64,000 nucleotides of DNA, from assembly GCF_029784155.1 (NCBI RefSeq), contig NC_073692.1:432431324-432495323 (forward strand), in the 5' to 3' direction. Origin of the DNA: Uranotaenia lowii. Its lineage: Eukaryota > Arthropoda > Insecta > Diptera > Culicidae. The notes under the pieces were generated by a model. That model did no database searches. It saw only the letters and a list, made by a program, of their open reading frames with translations, and was not told the origin of the DNA. This document shows, piece after piece, positions 22,282 to 32,651 of this stretch. How positions within the stretch are numbered: the stretch's first letter is position 1; every line of letters starts with the position of its first letter. The translations under genes and the position numbers were made by a program.

Positions 22282-24898
22282 ATGGCAAATAATTTGAACA
22301 TCAATTTCTACGAAAACATTAAAGGGAACTATGGAGCTGAAATACAACTGCTATTTAAAACCATAGCACGTTCAACAAAAAAAGCTTAGCTGTATGCTAG
22401 CCAGAAAATCCTTTCTAATAAAATGTCGAAGTAAAGGAGTCTTTCCAGCTCACATAAACAATACGTTTAGATGCACATATCAATTGTTGGAAACAAATAG
22501 CCCATTTCTGAAAAAACTGAACAATAGCATCAACCGATTCAAGAAAAGTTTACTAAATATCGAAATCAAGCAAACATATTTCAATATTCAAAAAATCAAA
22601 AAGCAAATAAACACAGCTAAATCCAAATTATCGACTACCGTGCCGAACGAGATATCATCGCAATTCATCCATTCTCAAGATTCATATCTCACACAACATA
22701 CAATAACCAAGATCAAAGCAACTACCAACAAATTCAATAAATTATTTATCAACTATGCACGAATTAACGAACAACCAAATACAAATCCCAAAGCAATACT
22801 CAACGCTACCCAAACAACACTACCTCCTACAACTGCAACATTACTAAGCCTTGGACCAAAATTCGCACTTCCTATTTGCAACATAACGGAAATTCCATTT
22901 TACCATCTCATCGCCGACGTAGAAAACATCCTGCTAACTAATCCAGATATAAACATTCAGAACAACACCAGATGCCGAATAGTAAATCACCTACAAAACT
23001 ACATATACCAACAAAAAAACCATCCCCCGGCAAAGGACCCAATCCTCAAATTCTACAACACATCAATCAAAGAAAGTCGCAAATTCCTCAAAGAAAACCC
23101 CGATATAATTGTCGTACAGTCAGATAAGGGTAATAAAACAGTAGTCATGTATAGAATAGATTACATAAACAAAATGTTGAATCTATTACAAGATGAAAAA
23201 ACATATAAGCGAATCGATAGAGACCCAACATCACGCTTTCAGAACCAAAATAACAACATAGTTAAGAGACTCAAAACATTAAAACTCATCGATTCGACAA
23301 CCGCAGCACGTCTCACCACATACAAAGCTCTCTGTCCACGCATATACGGACAACCAAAAGCTCATAAAAGTGGATTACCACTAAGACCTGTCGTACCCAA
23401 CATGACAGCACCGTCATACAACCTATCTAAATATGTGGGAAAAATTCTACAAAACTCTTTAGATAGCCCATACAACATAAAGAATTCGTACACATTCTGC
23501 GATTACATAAATACCATAACATTACCACCCGACTACATTCTAATCTCTCTTGACGTCGTGTCCCTCTTCACGTGTATTCCCAAGGAGTTAGTTATGCGAA
23601 ACGTGATATTCAACTGGGACAAGATTCAAAACCATACCAACATAAACTTAGATCTATTCTTGGAAATCATATCCTTCTGCATTGACAGCAGCTACTTCAA
23701 ATTCAATCAACAACACTATCTACAAATATTTGGAACAAGTATGGGAAACTCCATATCGCCCATACTAGCGGATCTCACTATGGAAGAGTTGCTCAATAAC
23801 GTCGTCAGAAAACTTGATTTCCAACCACCCATCCTCAAAAAATACGTCGATGATTTGATTCTTGCGATTCCCAAAGATAAAGTTGAATATGTTCACAACA
23901 TATTCAATAGCTACAACGAACATATCCAATTCACCTACGAAATCGAAGAAAATCAAAAATTACCATACTTAGACATGATTCTAATAAGAACCGACGATCA
24001 ACAGATTAGAACCGATTGGTATATGAAGTCAATTTCGAGTGGGCGGTTTCTAAACTTTCACTCTTTCCACCCACTCCATCAGAAAATTAACATGGCTAAC
24101 AACTTCGTTGAAAGAGTGAATCGTCTATCCACCTTCTCAACGGAAAGGGAAAAAAACGCAATTATCAACGAACAATTAAAGTGCAATGGATACCCGAAAT
24201 CACTTCGACATACTCTTATCAATAAAAATAAAAATAAAAACAAAACAATACCTACCGTAGAAGTCTCTTCTGCAACCCTGGAATATACTTACCGTTCATT
24301 CATGAACATACCTCCGCTATCCAACAAAATCAACAAAACCCTAAAAGAGGAATACTCCAACATAAAACTGGCTACACGCAACATAAAATCTGTTGGGGAT
24401 CTATTCACAAACATGAAGGACAAGATTCCGAAAGAAAACATAGCCAACTGCGTTTACTGCATACCATGCAAAGACTGCGACTCGAAGTATGTAGGAATGA
24501 CGAAAAATCAACTCAGACGACGTATTGCCGGACACAAAACCAATATCACCGAACTGGAAAACCTGCTAGCAACTGGTCTCAACAAATCCGATGGGAAAGT
24601 AAACAGCCTACGGGAAAAAACTGCACTACTGGACCACTGCATCGAAAAGGAACACCGCTTCGACCTAACAGCAACACAAATCCTGGATCAAAGCCATCGC
24701 GAATCTTCTTTGAAGTTTCTCGAAATGTGCCACATCGCCCAACAAAACAATACCGTAAATAAAAAAACAGATATAGCTAACCTAAGTACAACATATTCAG
24801 CAATCTTCCACACAATCAAAAACAATACCAACAAAATCAGCAGACAAAATGACATTAACCAAAATACTCTCCACACCACTCAGCAAACAATAGAATAA
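22282..24898 (+). pseudogene. Penelope-like element ORF, frameshifted copy
   Basis: Same polyprotein as the left copy, in the opposite orientation. A run of seven A at 22378-22384, against six in the left copy, shifts the frame after residue 34 and hits a stop at once. The frame is open again from Met 22394 for 834 residues with RT motifs A, B, YVDD and the GIY-YIG domain all present. One substitution (Ala for Thr in NMTT, residue 376 of the full protein) is the only other protein difference seen. A product missing the first 37 residues could be made from the internal Met, but full-length protein needs frameshifting. Confidence 0.95.
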
Positions 24899-25064
24899 CG
24901 CCAATAGCACAGTAACAGCCAATAACACAATAACAGCCACTACCGTTTTTCGAAACGACCAGTACAGTTCAGTTTAAAGTACCCGTTAGAATATCCAACC
25001 AAAATAATAGGAAAAAATAGTTTGGTTGTAGTTCGTTTTGTTTGTCGTGCAACAACCAAATTGT

Positions 25065-25385
25065 AAGTCAATTTTTCAACCTATCTGAGTACAAATAATC
25101 CCACTTCACATATTATATTCAGTTCCGACAACACAAAGCCGATGTTCTTCACCCAAAATGACAGTTTCACCATTTTGAAAAACCCAATCCAGACAAGAAA
25201 ACACCGTTTTTGTAAGTACACTAAATTGCAATATCTAATCCAACAATTGTATCACACACTAAACAACTAAAAAACCTTTATAGAATCCTTGATAAAGGTG
25301 AAATAAATCACCGAAACGTCGGAAGTAAAAACAATATTCGTTTTCACTGCCTATTAGACTGAAAAAGCCGATAAAATTTACCTAC
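25065..25385 (+). repeat. Pseudo-LTR, 3' copy of the right Penelope element
   Basis: Same segment as 21921 onward but ending at ...tttacctac. The last 39 bases present in the other copies are missing. Carries hammerhead-like copy 4. Confidence 0.85.
25287..25322 (+). ncRNA. Hammerhead-like RNA motif (copy 4)
   Basis: Identical to the other three copies; plus strand, near the 3' end of the right element. Confidence 0.55.
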
Positions 25386-25397
25386 GATCCAGAATTG
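25386..25397. repeat. Right target-site duplication of the Penelope pair
   Basis: gatccagaattg, matching 18427-18438 exactly. Confidence 0.9.
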
Positions 25398-25594
25398 AAA
25401 ACCCAGAACAATCTTTCTAAATTCTTACCAGGCATAAAAATTTTCATTCATTCATGTTGACGGCGACATTTATTTTGGATCACTATTCCCAAAAAATATG
25501 ATTATGAGCAGGCTTCCGAAAAGTACAGCTTTGCTATGACAGCCTTTTTCTTGTCGAACAAACTGTCTCGGTTTTCCTTACCACTCATTTGCAG

Positions 25595-25870
25595 CTGTAC
25601 CGTCGGTAACGAATCGAAACGCTTCGGCTACATCACACACGTGCGGGAACGCAGGCTGTATCTGAACAATCGGCTCAAAGCTTGCGCTGCCGAAAATGTT
25701 GTGCTTTAAGCTGTAGCGAACCCAACCGACAGTTCGAGCATACGACCGAGGCGAAACGCGATGTGTGGTGCCGGTGCAGGTTAGGCGATATGATTACCTT
25801 CTATCCTATGGGGTCCTATGAGGAGGGTGATCAGGAAGATCATCCCCCCCCCCACCCCCATTCCCCCCCT
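25595..25870 (+). pseudogene. Coding-like fragment of unknown gene, frame-broken
   Basis: A pyrimidine-rich acceptor (ttaccactcatttgcag, ending 25594) leads into a frame with C/G-ending codons: CTVGNESKRFGYITHVRERR... to TAA at 25707-25709. The next frame, from 25709, continues with equally biased codons (SCSEPNRQFEHTTEAKRD, then WCRCRLGDM) to about 25870. Joined, they look like one cysteine-containing region split by a small indel. I do not recognise the family. The minus strand is also open here and ends in a GTAAGG donor-like site, so strand is not certain. It could be a decayed duplicate or part of a live gene with a sequencing error. Confidence 0.4.
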
Positions 25871-26342
25871 TAAGCGAGAAAGAAATTCATACCTACGCTC
25901 GTTCGAAATTAACTCGGCCCGAGCGTGGATGATAACCCAAAGCGAATCTCGGCTACCGTCGGATGGAGTAGGTAATACTGTCATGCGAAATTCAACGCAT
26001 TGAGAACTGTCACGAAGATTTTCCCAAAACTGTCATGAAGCTTAAAAAACATTCATACCCACGAACAAACTTTCGCATGACGAGGCCTCGCTGTACATCG
26101 CACGACCGCTCCTTTTAGAACTGTCGGGGAAGAAATATTCGGGAAGCTCTCATCGAGGTGCACGTGCGACGTTCGCACGTGGGTCATGGTCATGGGTCAT
26201 GTCATGACAGAAATATTCCGATAATGTGAATGTAAATACCATTCATATTCACGTGATGTAAATAAATGTCAAGTGATGTAAATAAGTGTCACGTATGAGA
26301 AGAGTAAGCGATGAATGAAATTTGGGAACCAAATGGAAATAC
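25871..26342. other. Unique stretch between the Penelope pair and the Jockey element
   Basis: Moderate GC, no exon found. Short near-repeats of gatgtaaataa(a/g)tgtca occur at about 26257-26292, and a gtcatgg/gtcatg cluster near 26182-26208. Confidence 0.4.
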
Positions 26343-26533
26343 AAAAAAGGCGTCTCACTTCCATCTGTACCGTTGAGCCGTCAACACGTACGCCGGAGCA
26401 TCGTATCGTTGCTGTGTACCTGCAGGAACATTTTACATTATTTATTTTTCCTTACCTGTATTTCAATCAGCACTTTTCAGTGCTAAAATTATTTTCATTT
26501 TCTTTTATTCATATTTTCTCTTTTCTTTCCAGC

Positions 26534-27955
26534 ATGGGGAAGTCTTCGGCCGGAAGAAAACGGATTGCTGAACCTAATCCAGGGCCATCTGCCAAAAAAG
26601 TTGAAATTTCCAATTCATTCGATGTCCTTCATAACATCGGTGATGAGGAAATATTCATATTTAATTCTGATAAGAGTACTAAGAAACCTTCTTCTTCTTC
26701 TTATACTCTTAAAAACGAAAAGATTCCACCAATAACGGTCACGATTCCTGACTTCAATGCCTTTCGAAAAGAAATCGTCACTTCCGTCAAGGATGTGAAG
26801 ATTTCTTTTCAGATCGGTCGAAGGGGAACTGCTCGTATATTGGCGGAATCTTTTAATGATTTTCAAAAGGTTTTAAATTATTTGAATAATAAAAAACACC
26901 AATTTTTTACGTACGACACTAGAAGTGATCGTCCATTTAAAGTTGTACTTCGTGGTCTCACTGCCGATCAGACACCGGATGAGATCACAGCTGAATTAAA
27001 TTCTTTGTTAGGTTTTTCTCCAATTCAAGTAATTCAAATGAGGAAAAGAACCAACACGAATAATACCAGTAGTGTTGGTTTTGCTCCTGAACTTTATTTG
27101 ATCTATTTTAAAAAGGATCAGGTTAATAATTTGCAAATTCTTGAAAAGGCTCGTCTTATGTTTCATTGTCGAGTCAAATTCGAACCTTTTCGTAAATCTT
27201 CTACCAATTTTCTTCAAAATATTACGCAATGTCGTCGTTGTCAAGCTTTTTGTCATGGCACTAAAAATTGCAGAATGAATGCCAGATGCATGTTTTGCGG
27301 CTCATTCGATCATGAAAAATCTAAATGCCTTTTTGGTGGTGATAAGCCAAAAACAGAATTTTTTAAGTGTGCAAATTGCGCAGGTAATCATTCCTCGAAT
27401 TCGCTAGACTGTCCCATCAGGGCAAAAATTATTGCTTCTAGGAAAAATCCCAAAGTTTCCAGAAAAGTTTCTTCTCCTCCTTCCTCTTTTTCGTCTTCAC
27501 ACGTCGGGCCGGCAAACAACCTGCCTGTTCGCGGTCAGCCTCGGCCTACATTGGAATCACGGCTGGGTAATACCCGAAGTGATTTTAATGTTACCTGGGC
27601 TGATTCTGCGCCACAGACTCGTTGTTTATCGTTCTCAGAGGTGGTTGAAAATGGGTTGCCTTCTTCAGGTTTAACTAATAAAAATGGGAAAAAACCAAGT
27701 CTCAACGTTCATGCGAAGGCTTGGGAAAATCCCCGAAATTCAAATACCTTTTCTTCTCCTTCCTTTTCTGATCCTAACAATTTTGTTGATTTGGGTGAGA
27801 TTACTGAGGAAAAATTAAAATTTTTGCATCAAAATTTAATGGAAATGATGCAACTTATGTTGAAAGCAAATTCAATGTTTGAAGCTTTCCAAACTTCTTT
27901 TAATTATGCTAACAAAATTATTATGACTTTGCGATTCCCTCATGGATCCAAATAG
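26534..27955 (+). CDS. Jockey ORF1, gag-like nucleic-acid-binding protein
   Basis: Chosen start is ATG 26534 (MGKSSAGRKR), giving 473 residues. The open frame runs 73 codons further up, but that part is hydrophobic and looks like untranslated sequence. The C-terminal half carries three zinc knuckles in a row: CRRCQAFCHGTKNC and CMFCGSFDHEKSKC (both CX2CX4HX4C), then CANCAGNHSSNSLDC (CX2CX3HX6C), the pattern of Jockey-clade gag. The protein packages element RNA. It ends at TAG 27953-27955, overlapping the ORF2 start by 14 bases. Confidence 0.93.
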   Translation: MGKSSAGRKRIAEPNPGPSAKKVEISNSFDVLHNIGDEEIFIFNSDKSTKKPSSSSYTLKNEKIPPITVTIPDFNAFRKEIVTSVKDVKISFQIGRRGTARILAESFNDFQKVLNYLNNKKHQFFTYDTRSDRPFKVVLRGLTADQTPDEITAELNSLLGFSPIQVIQMRKRTNTNNTSSVGFAPELYLIYFKKDQVNNLQILEKARLMFHCRVKFEPFRKSSTNFLQNITQCRRCQAFCHGTKNCRMNARCMFCGSFDHEKSKCLFGGDKPKTEFFKCANCAGNHSSNSLDCPIRAKIIASRKNPKVSRKVSSPPSSFSSSHVGPANNLPVRGQPRPTLESRLGNTRSDFNVTWADSAPQTRCLSFSEVVENGLPSSGLTNKNGKKPSLNVHAKAWENPRNSNTFSSPSFSDPNNFVDLGEITEEKLKFLHQNLMEMMQLMLKANSMFEAFQTSFNYANKIIMTLRFPHGSK

Positions 27956-30565
27956 ATGTTTAAATATTATGAATTGGAACGCTAGATCTTTGCTGGCTAA
28001 CCAAGATGAATTCTTTTTATTTTTGAAAACTCATACATATTGCTGCCATCACTGAAACTTTTTTAAAGCCAGACAATAACTTGAAAAGCAATGCTTTCTT
28101 TAAAATTTTACGAAATGATCGACTTGATCGACAAGGTGGGGGTGTAGCTATTGTCATCAATAGTCGTCTCAAATTTAGACTTCTTCCTTCTTTCAATACA
28201 AAAGTCTTAGAAACAATTGGAATTGAATTAGAAACTTCTATGGGGAAAATTATAATTGTTGCCGCATATTTGCCTTTTCAATGTAGCGGTGAACAGAAAA
28301 ATTTTTTGAAGGGAGATTTACAAAAACTCACCAGAAATAAATCTAAATTTTTTATTATTGGTGACTTTAATGCAAAACACCGATCTTGGAATAATATTTC
28401 ATCAAATTCAAATGGGAATATTTTATTTAACGACTGCTCTGCAGGTTATTATACTGTTGAATATCCTAATGGGCATACTTGTTTTTCTTCAATTAGAAAT
28501 CCCTCCACAATTGATTTGGTTCTAACGGATTTAGGCGAGCATTGTAGTCAATTAGTTACTCATGCGGACCTCGATTCAGACCACCTTCCAGTTACATTTT
28601 CTTTATCCCAAAGTCCCATTGCAAACCCTTTAAAATCAGTTTTTAACTTTCAAAAGGCTAACTGGGAGCGATATATGAATTTTATTGAACGTAATTTGAA
28701 TGTAAACGTTCCACTTAATTCAATAGAAGATATTGATTTGGCTGTAGAAAATTTGACAATTTCAATAGTCAATGCTAAAGCCGCTTCAATACCTAAAGTT
28801 AAACATAAATTTAATCAACCTTTAATTGATGATGATCTTCAGTTTTTGATACGACTGAAAAACATTCGTCGACGCCAATATCAACGTACTAGGGATCCTT
28901 ATTTGAAATTAATTTATTGCGACCTTCAAAAAGAGATCAAACGTCGTTTAAATTTCATTCGTAATGAAAACTTTGCCAAAGCAGTAGAGGACATAAAACC
29001 CTACTCAAAGCCTTTTTGGAAATTAACTAAAATTCTGAAAAAGCCCCAGAAGCCAATTCCTACTTTGAAAGACGGGGATAAACTTCTTTTAACGAATGCA
29101 GAAAAAGCTCAAAAATTAGCCCAACAATTTGAGTCTGCTCATGATTTTAATTTAAACGTTGTAAGTCCAATTGATGCTCAAATTTCCCTTGAATTTGATG
29201 ATATTCTTTCTAAACAAAATGTATTTGAAAGTTCTTGTGAGACAAATATTGATGAACTTAAATTGATTTGCAAAAAATTTAAAAATATGAAAGCCCCAGG
29301 GGAAGATGGGATTTTCTATATTCTTATTAAAAAGTTGCCTGAAAGCACTTTAAATTTTTTAGTTAAAATCTTCAATAAATGTTTTCACTTGGCTTATTTT
29401 CCAAATAAATGGAAAAATGCCAAAGTAACTCCAATTTTAAAACCTGGAAAAAATGCTTCAGAGCCTTCGAGTTATCGACCAATTAGTTTGCTCCCTTCTT
29501 TAAGTAAACTATTTGAGAGAGTTATTTTGAATAGAATGATGATTCACATTAATCAGAAATCTATTTTCCCTGATGAACAATTTGGTTTTCGTCATGGACA
29601 TTCTACTACACATCAACTTTTGAGTGTAACTAATATGATTAACGCTAGCAAATCTGAAGGATATTCAACTGGTGTTGCTCTTCTTGATATTGAAAAAGCT
29701 TTTGACAGTGTTTGGCACAAAGGTTTAGTAGCTAAATTAGCTCGATTTGATTTTCCTGTATATCTCACCAAAATTATTCAAAATTATTTGACTAGCCGAA
29801 CTTTGCAAGTAAGCTATCAAAATTCATGCTCTGAAAGGATACCCATTAGAGCTGGTGTCCCTCAGGGTAGTATACTTGGGCCAATCTTATACAATATTTT
29901 TACTTCTGATCTTCCTGATGTACCAGAAGGAAAAGGTAGAAGATTATTTGCTGATGATACTTTGCTTTCAGCCAAAGGTCGAAATTTACGGGTGGTACGC
30001 AGTAGATTGCAACAAAATTTAAATTCCTTTTTGAATTACTTGAAAATGTGGAAAATTTCTCCTAACGCTTCCAAAACTCAACTTATTTTATTTCCCCATA
30101 AGCCAAGAGCAAATTTTTTAAACCTTATGAAAATCATTCCATAACTTTTAATGGGGTTTCTTTAGAATGGTCTGATCACGTGAAGTACCTGGGACTTACA
30201 CTTGATCGGAATCTTACTTTTAAAAATCACATTGAAGATATTCAATCTAAGTGTAATAAATATACTAAATCTCTTTATTCTCTCATCAACAGGAAATCCA
30301 GGTTGTGTCTGCGAAATCAGATGGTAATCTACAAACAGGTATTCCGACCAGCGATAATGTATGCAGTTCCGAGAAGGCCATCCAGAGGATTCAGAACAAG
30401 GTTCTGAAAATGATTTTGCGGCTTCCACCTTGGCACAGCACCGAAGATCTTCATCGGATTGCGGGCATTGAATCGATCGAAGAGATGGCCAACAAAATCA
30501 TCTCCAACTTCAGAGGCAAATCGATGCAGTCTTCCATCGCAGAGATTCGTTCTCTCTATAATTAG
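27942..30565 (+). pseudogene. Jockey ORF2, endonuclease/reverse transcriptase, frame-broken
   Basis: Starts at ATG 27942 (MDPNRCLNIMNWNARSLL). A one-base shift near 28030-28045 breaks the frame; reading resumes as ITETFLKPDNN. The main frame (28081-30144) carries the apurinic-type endonuclease motifs GGGVAIVI, IIGDFNAKHRSW and DSDHLP, and RT motifs YRPISLLPSLSKLFE, GFRHGHSTTHQL, IEKAFDSVWH (A), AGVPQGSILGP (B) and FADD (C). A second shift at the T-run near 30114-30120 moves to a frame reading VKYLGLTLDRN, and a small deletion near 30365 precedes the last frame (QRIQNKVLKMILRLPPW) to TAG 30563-30565. Confidence 0.92.
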
Positions 30566-30816
30566 TTTTAATATAGGATAGTCTTAGTTTTTAGTAGTAA
30601 GTTTAAAATATTTTTTGACATTACAGGATGTTCTCCTACATAAAAATACTTGATTGCACTCAGCAAAATTAATGCAAATAAATAAATTATAGTGATTATT
30701 AAACTATAGGGCTCTGGACAGATCATCATTGAACTGAACACCTAATTTAATGTAATAATGTAATATAAATGTAATGATGAATTGGTACAAATAAAGACAT
30801 ATTAAAAAAGGCGTCT

Positions 30817-31302
30817 AGAAACGCTTATCTCTACTTTCATTTTTGTACTATTTATACAGGTCTGCCCCAATGGGGCATCGGGAGACCATGTGTATTGGGC
30901 TTTAGGCACTTCTTGTCCTCACTGTCCGAAGGTACAACTCGACTGGCTGGTTGTGTGATGCTGTGCCTGCCGAATGTATAGCCGAAGGCCTAATGGGCGT
31001 CGTCTCACTTCGTGTAACCGAGGATTAATCTTCGGCCACACAATATGGTTAGTTAGAATTTGCCGTAATATAACATTTGAAAATCAACTTGGCAAACAAA
31101 GTTGCAAAAAATTGTATTGGTGATATTTCTTATGCCCATTTTAACAATCATGTCATGACCGATTTATTGGAGATTTCAATGATCAGAACAGAAGCATGCT
31201 TTCATTTCCGAAAAATCTTAAACTATCGACATGTGAGGAAAAGAATGGGTCACTAGTCGCAGTTTTTGGCTCATGACTATGACATTATCCCGTCCCATTT
31301 CC
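30817..31302. other. Non-coding stretch, unassigned
   Basis: Moderate GC between 30865 and 31050, with a repeated idea gaaggcctaat/gaggattaatcttcggcc. No frame with codon bias, no tRNA-like folding that I could make. Confidence 0.35.
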
Positions 31303-31304
31303 TA

Positions 31305-31900
31305 CACAGTAAATTAAGCGTCGATTTCCAGCAACAAAAATTGCTGGAAACGATCAGCAATCCAAAGATTTTCTGGAAACCAGCAAACGGTTTTCTAGTT
31401 GCTGGATTTGTTCAGCACCTGGTTGTGTTCTTGTCATTTTTGCTGAAAAATCAGGAATCGGCTTCCAAATTGCTGGACTTTCCAGAAATAGATCTAGTGG
31501 GCTGGAAATCAGCAATAGAGTTGTCAAATTGGAGTCTGTTTGTTTTCGTACGCTGAAGCGAAGTGAGACTCCATTTTACAAATTTTGGTTAGATCAATGT
31601 ATTTATATTCATTTTCCTCTATTTTCTAGCAACCAGGCATCAAGTCAAGGATGAGTTTTTATTGGACAGATAGATATTCCATAAAAGATACCAAACAGAA
31701 CTATTTTTCCAGAAGGTGGATGATCACACATAAAGCTGCTACCCTAGAGCAGGTGTTAGAGAGATGTAAAAAAACGTTTTTCTGGAAATAAACAAATCCC
31801 TTTGCAAATCCAGCAATTAAAATTGCTGAACATTTTGCTGGAAAGGTGGGGACAAAAACCAGGAAAATTTTGCTTAATTCCAGAAAAAAAAATTGCTGTG
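31305..31900. mobile_element. Candidate MITE with many CCAGCAA/TTGCTGG motifs
   Basis: Ends CACAGtAAATTaag (31305 on) and, inverted, CACAGCAATTTT (from 31900) are each bordered by TA. The interior has about ten copies of CCAGCAA or TTGCTGG in both orientations, concentrated toward both ends, as seen for subterminal transposase-binding motifs. The 96-codon ORF inside (31266-31556) is an accident of these repeats. Superfamily not assigned. Confidence 0.5.
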
Positions 31901-32651
31901 TATTTTTTATTCGCATGTCGGATTAAATATTTAGGAAAAAATGAAATAATAAATTCCGATCGATCCCAAAACATCAAAATTCAAATACAAGAACGATGCT
32001 TGAATGCTCTGAAACAAAAAAAAAAACTCTTGGCTCATATTGAAATTCTGATCTGTTATCAAAATTCAGAGTTCGTATTTTCGTAAGTTTTAGAGATCGT
32101 ATTGAAACTTGGAAACAGATCTAAAATTCAAATTTTGAACTCAGATTCCGGCATTAGATTCAGAAACTTAAATGAGTTAAAATTTTCAAGATAAGTATTT
32201 CGATGAAGAATTCCAATTGCAAGAGATCGAAGACTTATAATTTTTATTGTTGTTTCAATTCCAAAACTACAAATTTTTAATCAAAGTCATGTTTTTTTTT
32301 ATTTTAGAAAAAAAACATCCACAGTACTTTTATCATGAAGTTTTTTTCTTTGAAAAATATTGTCGATGAAAAAAACATCTGCTCGAATAAAAATTGCAGG
32401 GAATTGAATTTTTATCTATAACTCAACAAAACTAATATTTCAGTTATATCAAGAACCAAATTTCAAACTTAAACCTTAAATTTGGGTCGATATTGCAAAA
32501 TCAAATTCGATCCGCAAAACTTCCATCAATTTGAATTTCTTTTTTAATTTTTTTTTCATTAACGGTAGAATTAGCTCGACAATTTAAAGATTTGGCTTAT
32601 TGATTTGAGCATAGAATAAGTTTTTTTATTAAGAAATTAAGGGTTTAATTA

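Larger units (their letters stand above)
18439..25385. mobile_element. Compound insertion: two Penelope-like elements head to head
   Basis: The left copy (18439-21920) points to the minus strand and the right copy (21921-25385) to the plus strand, with 5' ends meeting at 21920/21921. Each has an ORF between two repeated terminal segments (pseudo-LTRs), the arrangement known for Penelope-like elements. The pair as a whole, not each copy, is flanked by a 12-bp duplication, so it entered this site as one unit or was formed during one insertion. The predicted proteins differ at one residue and by one frameshift, so the pair is young. The right 3' end is about 39 bases shorter than the left one, and the left 5' end lacks the first 17 bases of the terminal segment. 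Confidence 0.92.
26356..30803 (+). mobile_element. Jockey-type non-LTR retrotransposon, nearly full length
   Basis: Bracketed by the 13-bp repeat aaaaaaggcgtct at 26343-26355 and 30804-30816. The A-run merges with the tail, so the duplication may be a few bases shorter. The 4.4-kb body has a 5' untranslated region, a gag-like ORF1, an overlapping ORF2 with endonuclease and reverse transcriptase, and a 3' untranslated region with aataaa at 30791. ORF2 has at least three frame breaks, so this copy is inactive. Confidence 0.93.

Noticed and set aside
25600..25800. Minus-strand reading of the 25.6-kb fragment
   Set aside because: Open for about 70 codons and ends at a donor-like GTAAGG, but third-position bias is lower than on the plus strand; kept only as an alternative.
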